A DNA stretch of 5,566 nt from JAPKEZ01 sp047638975 (lineage in GTDB: Bacteria; Planctomycetota; UBA1135): NCBI GenBank assembly GCA_047638975.1, contig JBLINB010000066.1, positions 1 through 5,566 on the forward strand. Reading direction: 5' to 3'. Below the pieces are notes generated by a model, which worked only from the letters and a program-made list of their open reading frames with translations, was not told where the DNA came from and did no database searches. A program made the translations under genes and the position numbers. Shown here in pieces: positions 1-4,463 of this stretch. The stretch's first letter is position 1. Each line of letters opens with the position of its first letter.

Positions 1-284
1 ATGACAAAACCGCCAAGGTACTCACTGCATTCGGTGATGAGCTTCGCTTTGTCTTGATAAGCTCAGAGGCTACCGTGAAGCCTGTCGCCGACAAAACCAG
101 CACTGCCGTAGCGTCTGAACTAGGCGACGGTTTGTGGATTGACATTAACGTCGCTAGTGACGCGAAGTGCGAGCGCTGCTGGCATAGGCGTCCAGACGTT
201 GGGCAGCACGCCGCCCACCAAACATTATGCGGTCGTTGCATTGAAAACATTGACGGCTCCGGAGAGCATCGCTTGTTTGCCTAG
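1..284 (+). CDS. ileS: Isoleucyl-tRNA synthetase, C-terminal end (5' truncated by window)
   Basis: The frame is open from the first complete codon at position 3 to the TAG at 282-284, giving 93 visible residues. The rest of this roughly 900-residue enzyme lies upstream. IleS charges tRNA-Ile with isoleucine in the cytoplasm. The visible part holds the end of the anticodon-binding region (GDELRFVLISSEATV) followed by the C-terminal zinc-binding segment. That segment has two Cys pairs, KCERCWHRRPDVG (codons at 168-170 and 177-179) and LCGRC (codons at 228-230 and 237-239), and ends in an HRLFA-type tail. The two CxxC pairs in this order are the signature of bacterial IleS. An internal ATG at 54 is only a Met-coding triplet in another reading of the boundary and not the gene start, because the frame is open upstream and the homology continues there. 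lspA begins 11 bases downstream, the usual ileS-lspA pairing. Confidence 0.95.
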   Translation, partial: DKTAKVLTAFGDELRFVLISSEATVKPVADKTSTAVASELGDGLWIDINVASDAKCERCWHRRPDVGQHAAHQTLCGRCIENIDGSGEHRLFA

Positions 285-295
285 CGAGGAATTGA

Positions 296-811
296 ATGGC
301 TAAGACTCACTCAAAAAATATTTATTGGCTGTGGCTTTCTGCTGCAGTTTTGATTGCCGACCAGATTTCAAAGGCGATGATTCGTAAGCGTTTTGATCTG
401 TACGAATACGAAATCATCACACCTTTTTTTGATTTGATTCGTCTTCACAACACTGGTGCTGCCTTTAGTTTTCTGGCCGACCAAGCGGGTTGGCAGCAGC
501 ACTTCTTCGTTGTGATTGCTTTGATCGTTAGCGTGATCATTGTCATCTGGATGCGTTCATTGAAGGGTCGCCAGGTGCTAATAGCCAGTGGATTAAGCCT
601 TTTACTAGGCGGTGCACTCGGGAATGCAATCGACCGAGTTTCCTTTGGCTATGTAACTGACTTCCTTTACTTTAATTGGCAGGGATATTACTGGCCAGCA
701 TTTAATGTAGCCGATATGGCGATATGTGCTGGCGCTGCAGGACTCATTATCGATTCATTGTTCGGTGGTAAGAAGGACTCAGAATCAGCAGGCGGAGCGA
801 AGAAGAAATGA
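296..811 (+). CDS. lspA: Lipoprotein signal peptidase (signal peptidase II)
   Basis: This 171-residue inner-membrane aspartyl protease cleaves the signal peptide of prolipoproteins after the +1 Cys has been lipidated. Its length is typical of the family. The sequence shows four hydrophobic segments (about residues 10-26, 68-86, 95-112 and 132-153). Family motifs are D22-Q-x-S-K26, the HNTGAAFSFL block (51-60), GNAIDR (109-114), VTDF with D122, and FNVAD with D140. By alignment with characterised LspA proteins, D122 and D140 are the catalytic pair. The C-terminus is a short Lys-rich hydrophilic tail (GGAKKK). The ATG at 296 has a GAGGA ribosome site at 286-290, five bases upstream, overlapping the region just after the ileS stop. 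The TGA stop overlaps the ispH ATG (ATGA), implying translational coupling. No fkpB gene lies between lspA and ispH, although many Gammaproteobacteria have one there. Confidence 0.97.
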   Translation: MAKTHSKNIYWLWLSAAVLIADQISKAMIRKRFDLYEYEIITPFFDLIRLHNTGAAFSFLADQAGWQQHFFVVIALIVSVIIVIWMRSLKGRQVLIASGLSLLLGGALGNAIDRVSFGYVTDFLYFNWQGYYWPAFNVADMAICAGAAGLIIDSLFGGKKDSESAGGAKKK

Positions 812-1764
812 AAATTGTCATGGCTAATCCTCGGGGTTTTTGCGCAGGTGTTGACCGCGCAATTGACATCGTTGAAAAAGCGGTTGAACTGATCGGCCCG
901 CCGATTTACGTTCGTCATGAAGTTGTCCACAACCGCTTTGTTGTTAATCGGTTAAAGGAACTCGGCGCACTTTTCGTTGATGAGTTAGACGAAGTCCCAG
1001 ACGATGCGGTGGTTATTTTTAGTGCTCACGGCGTTTCTAAGGCGGTTCGAGAAGAAGCAAAGAACCGGGGCCTGAATGTGTTTGACGCGACATGTCCGCT
1101 CGTAACCAAAGTACATATGGAGGTTATTAAATACTCCAGAGAAGACCGCGACGTAGTGCTAATTGGCCACAAGGGGCATCCAGAAGTTGAGGGTACTATG
1201 GGCCAGTTTTCACGCCGTAGTGGCGGCAGAATGCATCTAGTCGAGACGCCAGAAGACGTCGCCAAGTTGGATATCCAGAATCCTCAGCATATGGCTTATG
1301 TGACTCAGACCACCTTATCTGTCGACGATACTACCGCGATAATATCTGCGCTAAAACAGCATTACCCAGCAATCGAAGGCCCGAAGAAAGACGACATTTG
1401 TTATGCCACGCAAAACCGCCAAGATGCGGTGAAATCGTTGTCCGATAAAGCTGACGTGGTTTTGGTGATCGGTTCTCGCAACAGCTCCAATTCGAATCGC
1501 TTACGAGAAATTGCTGAAAACCGTGGAGTTCCCGCCTATTTGATTGACGGCGCGGAAGATCTTCAGGAAGATTGGCTAAAAGATAAACAAATTATTGGGG
1601 TGACAGCTGGAGCATCTGCGCCGGAGGTTCTAGTCCGGCAGGTAATAAGCCAACTCGAAGCATGGGGTGGGGAATCGGCGACCGAACTCAATGGTACGCC
1701 TGAGAATGTGGTGTTTTCATTGCCAAAAGGTCTTCTAAGATTAGAAGCTCAGCGCAAAATATAG
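808..1764 (+). CDS. ispH: 4-hydroxy-3-methylbut-2-enyl diphosphate reductase
   Basis: IspH (LytB) is the last enzyme of the MEP isoprenoid pathway. It reduces HMBPP to IPP and DMAPP using a [4Fe-4S] cluster in the cytoplasm. The product is 318 residues, the usual length. The three cluster cysteines are C12 (RGFCAGV), C96 (DATCPLV) and C198 (DICYAT). Substrate-site residues are in place: H41 (EVVHNR), H74 (SAHGV), H124 and E126 (GHPEVEG), T168, the SxN loop near 226-230 (SRNSSNSNR), and S270 (TAGAS). The ATG at 808 gives the canonical MKIVMANPRGFCAGV N-terminus and has GGAG at 794-797. It overlaps the lspA stop by four bases, so the two are probably cotranslated. All key residues are present and there is no sign of damage. 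The gene is followed by 140 bases without an obvious terminator. Confidence 0.98.
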   Translation: MKIVMANPRGFCAGVDRAIDIVEKAVELIGPPIYVRHEVVHNRFVVNRLKELGALFVDELDEVPDDAVVIFSAHGVSKAVREEAKNRGLNVFDATCPLVTKVHMEVIKYSREDRDVVLIGHKGHPEVEGTMGQFSRRSGGRMHLVETPEDVAKLDIQNPQHMAYVTQTTLSVDDTTAIISALKQHYPAIEGPKKDDICYATQNRQDAVKSLSDKADVVLVIGSRNSSNSNRLREIAENRGVPAYLIDGAEDLQEDWLKDKQIIGVTAGASAPEVLVRQVISQLEAWGGESATELNGTPENVVFSLPKGLLRLEAQRKI

Positions 1765-1800
1765 GCTGCGATAAACGATTGTTTGGGTGCGGTTTAGCCC

Positions 1801-1856
1801 TTCAGTCGGCCAGCAGATGCTATTCCTCGGCATAACGGAGCCTTCTGTCGGCTGAA
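1801..1856 (+). other. Imperfect inverted repeat between ispH and the pilus genes
   Basis: The arms TTCAGTCGGC (1801-1810) and GTCGGCTGAA (1847-1856) can pair over ten positions, two of them G-T. A smaller stem, ATGCT (1817-1821) with GGCAT (1829-1833), can form inside the loop. There is no T-run after the right arm, so this is not a standard intrinsic terminator. It may be a structured leader, a processing site or an operator, or it may be chance. The rest of the 140-base gap (1765-1904) holds no convincing promoter or RNA gene that I can recognise. Confidence 0.3.
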
Positions 1857-1872
1857 CGCGATTTACTATGGC

Positions 1873-1908
1873 ATGAAGCCGGAAAACAGCCTAAATTTAA
1901 GTGTATGA
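1873..1908 (+). other. Possible 11-codon leader ORF overlapping the fimT start
   Basis: ATG at 1873 opens a frame encoding MKPENSLNLSV. Its TGA (1906-1908) overlaps the ATG of the next gene as ATGA. A still shorter ATG-GCA-TGA at 1868-1876 overlaps this ATG in the same way. The downstream pseudopilin gene has no clear Shine-Dalgarno of its own, so coupling through this leader is conceivable. However, the leader itself lacks a good ribosome site, and such short frames arise easily by chance. Confidence 0.2.
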
Positions 1909-2537
1909 ATAAGCCGGAAGCAGGATTCACCTTACTTGAGCTGATTATCGTTCTAGCGATATTTGGGATTGTTACGGTGGGTATCGTGCCCGCGGTAGGT
2001 GACATCATGACCCGAAATCGCGCCGCTACCACCACCAATGAATTCCTGGGTGCGTTGAATTATGCTCGCAGTGAAGCGGTAACCCGCACGCGTAATATTA
2101 CCATGTGCCGTATGGATTCCACTGCTGGCCAATGCACGCACGCAAATTTGGGCACAGGTAAATGCGTATGCGTAACCACTTCAATAGCTAGCACGGCCAA
2201 TGGCTGGGAAGACGGCTGGCTTACCTTCGTCGATTTCAATGGAAACGGTGTTGTTGAGACGGTAGAGGGAGACGAGCTTCTCCAAGTTCAGTCGCAATTG
2301 GGGGGTAATTTTACCGTGCGAGGTTCCCCAAACAATGCAGATGATAAGATTACTTTTGAAGCCAATGGAACTACGTTTGGCGTAAGCAATGCAACAGTCG
2401 CAGTGTGTGCATCGGGAACCGATGTCGCAGAAGGTTCTCTCCGAATGAATACTGCTCGCGGCATAACACTTATTGCTACCGGTCGTGCCCGAGCAACTGC
2501 TTTCCTTACGGCTGCAGCGACAAATTGTAACTTGTAG
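1905..2537 (+). CDS. fimT: GspH/FimT-family type IV minor pseudopilin (FimT/FimU-like)
   Basis: This is a 210-residue pseudopilin with a short class III leader. MNKPEAG is followed by cleavage before F8, giving a mature FTLLELIIVLAIFGIV helix with Glu at mature position 5. A membrane helix spans about residues 8-32. The following NEFLGALNYARSEAVTR segment (45-61) is characteristic of the GspH/FimT/FimU family. The globular part holds C68 and C77, an extra K-C-V-C (86-89), the GWEDGW-x-TFVD motif (100-110), an EF-hand-like loop D110 to E121, and a terminal region with GRAR (193-196) and C208. It would be processed by PilD-type peptidase and join the minor-pilin tip complex. It is the only GspH-type gene here, first in the pilVWXY1 cluster, a position FimU occupies in Pseudomonas; the GRxR motif favours FimT, so the symbol is tentative. 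No other standard start lies in frame between the stop at 1833 and ATG 1905. The upstream ribosome site is weak. Confidence 0.85.
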   Translation: MNKPEAGFTLLELIIVLAIFGIVTVGIVPAVGDIMTRNRAATTTNEFLGALNYARSEAVTRTRNITMCRMDSTAGQCTHANLGTGKCVCVTTSIASTANGWEDGWLTFVDFNGNGVVETVEGDELLQVQSQLGGNFTVRGSPNNADDKITFEANGTTFGVSNATVAVCASGTDVAEGSLRMNTARGITLIATGRARATAFLTAAATNCNL

Positions 2538-2539
2538 CT

Positions 2540-2968
2540 ATGCGGTATAACCCTTCCCAACTACCTAACAACGGTTTCAGCTTGCTGGAGTCTCTCGTCG
2601 CGCTCCTCTTGATCAGCATTGGGATACTGGGTATCGCCAACATGCAGTTCAATGGGTTAGTCAATAACAACCGCGCCTATTACCGAAGCGCTGCGGTTGT
2701 GCTGGTTTCAGATATGGCTGAGCGACTTAGAATTAACGCAGATATAGCAAGTTCTGGCGGTTATTCTACGAGTGTATCTATGGTCGATGGTTTAGCTACT
2801 GCCGATGTCACCGGCTGGCTAACCGACGTGCAGGGCTTGCTTCCCGGAGGCGCTGGAACGCTAGCCTATACAGCGGGAGCCACTGGCGGTGAATACGATA
2901 TAACAGTCAAATGGAACAACCCACGTGGAGCCGTGCAAGAAAGTATATCGGTGGTGGTGTTCCCGTGA
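2540..2968 (+). CDS. pilV: Type IV pilus minor pilin PilV
   Basis: This 142-residue pseudopilin has a 12-residue leader ending in PNNG. Cleavage precedes F13, and the mature helix starts FSLLESLVALLLISIGILG with Glu at mature position 5. The LLESLVALLLxSIGxLGIAxMQ pattern is diagnostic for PilV. The family's SDMAERLRIN block (58-67) and a closing beta segment (YDITVKWNNPRG, 119-130) follow. PilV is a minor component of the type IVa pilus tip or initiation complex, anchored in the inner membrane before assembly. It is shorter than the Pseudomonas protein (about 185 residues) and contains no cysteine, so the globular domain looks reduced. The ATG lies two bases after the fimT-like stop with no strong ribosome site, suggesting coupled translation. 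Its stop overlaps the pilW GTG start. Confidence 0.93.
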   Translation: MRYNPSQLPNNGFSLLESLVALLLISIGILGIANMQFNGLVNNNRAYYRSAAVVLVSDMAERLRINADIASSGGYSTSVSMVDGLATADVTGWLTDVQGLLPGGAGTLAYTAGATGGEYDITVKWNNPRGAVQESISVVVFP

Positions 2969-3882
2969 ACGTAGCTAAACTAAAGCAAAAAGGCTTTGGC
3001 ATTGTTGAGTTGATGGTCGGATTACTGATTGGTGCCATTTTGGTGGTACTGGTAACCGATATGTTCAACGCCAATAAGGCCGTTCAAAACCGCATAATGT
3101 CGCAGTCTCGATTGCAAGAGAACGCGCGCTTCGCCTATATGTTTCTCAGCAGCGAAATTCATAAAGTAGGCTATCGTCTTAACGCTGAAGACATTCCCCA
3201 GTACGCTTTTCGTGGATACGATTTCAAGTTGATAGAAGGCTGGAACGGCGACGATGATAGTGCCGATGTCTTCGCTAGACATGACACCACTACAATTTCT
3301 GTACACGGCACTGATGTAAATTTAGCCAATGTTGCAGACGACAGCGACGTACTAATGTTGACTAGACAGTCGGACGGCACCAGTCGAGACTGCGTTGACA
3401 ACAACGTAGTGATAAACCCCGGTGCTGACCCTGCTGATCAGATTCCTGCGGTGGGTTGGCTGGTGTTAAGTATTTACTATGTCGCCGTCTCAGATGCGAC
3501 AACATCGAGCAAAGGCTCTTTCTCCCGATTCGCTTTGCATTGCAAACCGGTCTACTTAGATTATGCCAGAGGTGAAGTCAACACGAGCGGGACTATAAAG
3601 AGGAACGCTGCCCAGCTTGTAGAAGACGTTACTAATCTACAAGTGCTCCTTGCCCAAGATACTGATGGCTCCGGTGTCCCAAATTCTTATATAACGCCTT
3701 CGGCTACAATGGGCGTTAGCAATGGCGTTGATGTTGTTGCTGTGGATATTAAGTTGACTGTTAAAGGTGGCAGAACCTTAGATCTACTAGAGTCAGCTGG
3801 CGCAACGACTCTAAGCAAAAGCGAGCAGTCGCTGTCGTTAACGCTTGGTGGCGCGGTTGCTTATAGGAATCAGGCACCATGA
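2965..3882 (+). CDS. pilW: Type IV pilus minor pilin PilW
   Basis: A 305-residue pseudopilin starting at GTG 2965, which overlaps the pilV stop as GTGA. The leader MNVAKLKQKG is cleaved before F11, giving a mature FGIVELMVGLLIGAILVVLV helix with Glu at mature position 5. An upstream in-frame ATG at 2911 would give a 28-residue leader and a 58-base overlap with pilV, so GTG is preferred. The SRLQENARFAYMFLSSEIHKVGYR segment (48-71) and the C-terminal PilW block around 219-242 (LVEDVTNLQVLL, then QDTDGSGVPNSY) identify the family. C143 and C193 are the only cysteines and could form a disulfide in the periplasm. The expected role is as part of the minor-pilin complex that primes pilus assembly and supports PilY1 export. 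The pilX start overlaps its stop. Confidence 0.93.
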   Translation: MNVAKLKQKGFGIVELMVGLLIGAILVVLVTDMFNANKAVQNRIMSQSRLQENARFAYMFLSSEIHKVGYRLNAEDIPQYAFRGYDFKLIEGWNGDDDSADVFARHDTTTISVHGTDVNLANVADDSDVLMLTRQSDGTSRDCVDNNVVINPGADPADQIPAVGWLVLSIYYVAVSDATTSSKGSFSRFALHCKPVYLDYARGEVNTSGTIKRNAAQLVEDVTNLQVLLAQDTDGSGVPNSYITPSATMGVSNGVDVVAVDIKLTVKGGRTLDLLESAGATTLSKSEQSLSLTLGGAVAYRNQAP

Positions 3883-4439
3883 ACATCGTCGTGTTAGGGA
3901 ATCAATCTAAGCAGTCGGGGGCAGTACTGGTGCTTAGCCTTATTCTAATTATTGTCTTGACGTTGATCGGCGTTACCGCAATGAAAACTTCGACTTTCGA
4001 AGAACGCATGGCGTTTAACTTGCAAGATAGTAATCTGGCATTTCAAGCCGCCGAATCTGCACTTCGTGAAGCCGAACGGAAAATCAACGCGAAAACGGCA
4101 TTGCCGCACGAATTACCTTGCCCTGATCCGACTGACGGCGGCTGCAGTTCGATTGAGGTGCTAATTAGCACCTCGACTGCTTTCGACGATGTCGATGATT
4201 TTAGCTCGATGAGCTATGCTAGTTGGTCGGCAAACGGGCAAGTGATTGCTAGTCCAGTAGGCGGTACTGCCGCCAATGCTAGGTACATAATTCGCGAAGT
4301 GCGGTTTGTGCCGGATTCGCTAAACGTAGGGCAAGGGGTTCCACCTGGGCGCTATCTCTATGAGATAACCGCAGTGGGAGTGGGCGAAACAGATCGAGCC
4401 GAGAAAGTCCTTCAGTCAACCTTTCTACGGCGTTATTAA
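3879..4439 (+). CDS. pilX: Type IV pilus minor pilin PilX
   Basis: This 186-residue protein has a 14-residue leader ending in KQSG. Cleavage precedes A15, and the mature helix starts AVLVLSLILIIVLTLIGVTAM. This is the PilX_N type: mature position 5 is Leu, not Glu, and the downstream EERMAFNLQDSNLAFQAAESALREAE block (41-66) is the classic PilX signature. C81 and C89 may pair. The C-terminal RYLYEITAVGVGETDRAEKVLQSTF region fits the PilX end domain. The GspK-like lack of Glu5 suits a tip-proximal subunit in the complex with PilV, PilW, the GspH-type pilin and PilY1; that placement is inferred from the Pseudomonas model. ATG 3879 overlaps the pilW stop as ATGA, with AGGAA at 3865-3869 as ribosome site. 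pilY1 follows after 21 bases in the same frame. Confidence 0.93.
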   Translation: MNIVVLGNQSKQSGAVLVLSLILIIVLTLIGVTAMKTSTFEERMAFNLQDSNLAFQAAESALREAERKINAKTALPHELPCPDPTDGGCSSIEVLISTSTAFDDVDDFSSMSYASWSANGQVIASPVGGTAANARYIIREVRFVPDSLNVGQGVPPGRYLYEITAVGVGETDRAEKVLQSTFLRRY

Positions 4440-4443
4440 CGTC

Positions 4444-4463
4444 GGGAGAATGAATGCGTGATG
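4444..4463 (+). promoter_or_regulatory. pilY1 translation initiation region with competing starts
   Basis: GGGAG (4444-4448) is the only Shine-Dalgarno-like sequence in the pilX-pilY1 gap. Four start triplets follow: ATG 4450 (closed by TGA at 4459-4461 after three codons), ATG 4454 (closed after five codons), GTG 4458 and ATG 4461. The last two are in the pilY1 frame. GTG 4458 lies 9 bases after the GGGAG and ATG 4461 lies 12, so the exact N-terminus is uncertain by one residue. Confidence 0.45.

Noticed and set aside
688..930. Reverse-strand open frame across the lspA-ispH junction
   Set aside because: Both forward frames are well-conserved enzymes with complete motifs; the reverse frame is a shadow with no ribosome site or family resemblance.
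1026..1265. Reverse-strand open frame inside ispH
   Set aside because: It is entirely inside the coding sequence of a conserved enzyme, opposite the C96 and H124/E126 regions; it is a shadow.
1764..1800. Possible terminator after ispH using GGCT and AGCC arms
   Set aside because: Only four bases pair across a 28-base loop and no T-run follows.
1843..1869. Possible sigma-70 promoter (TTCTGT, 15 bases, TACTAT) before the pilus genes
   Set aside because: Both hexamers match the consensus poorly and the spacing is short; I cannot support a promoter from this alone.
1869..1884. Possible sigma-54 site starting TGGCATGAAGCC
   Set aside because: The GG at 1870-1871 has no GC at the required distance (1882-1883 reads GA).
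3022..3404. Two overlapping reverse-strand open frames inside pilW
   Set aside because: Their translations show no family features, while the forward strand encodes a complete PilW with leader, helix and C-terminal block.
4437..4460. PilX-PilY1 fusion by stop-codon read-through
   Set aside because: The two genes share a frame with one TAA between them, but TAA is a strong stop, PilY1 has its own signal peptide and start, and there is no read-through signal.
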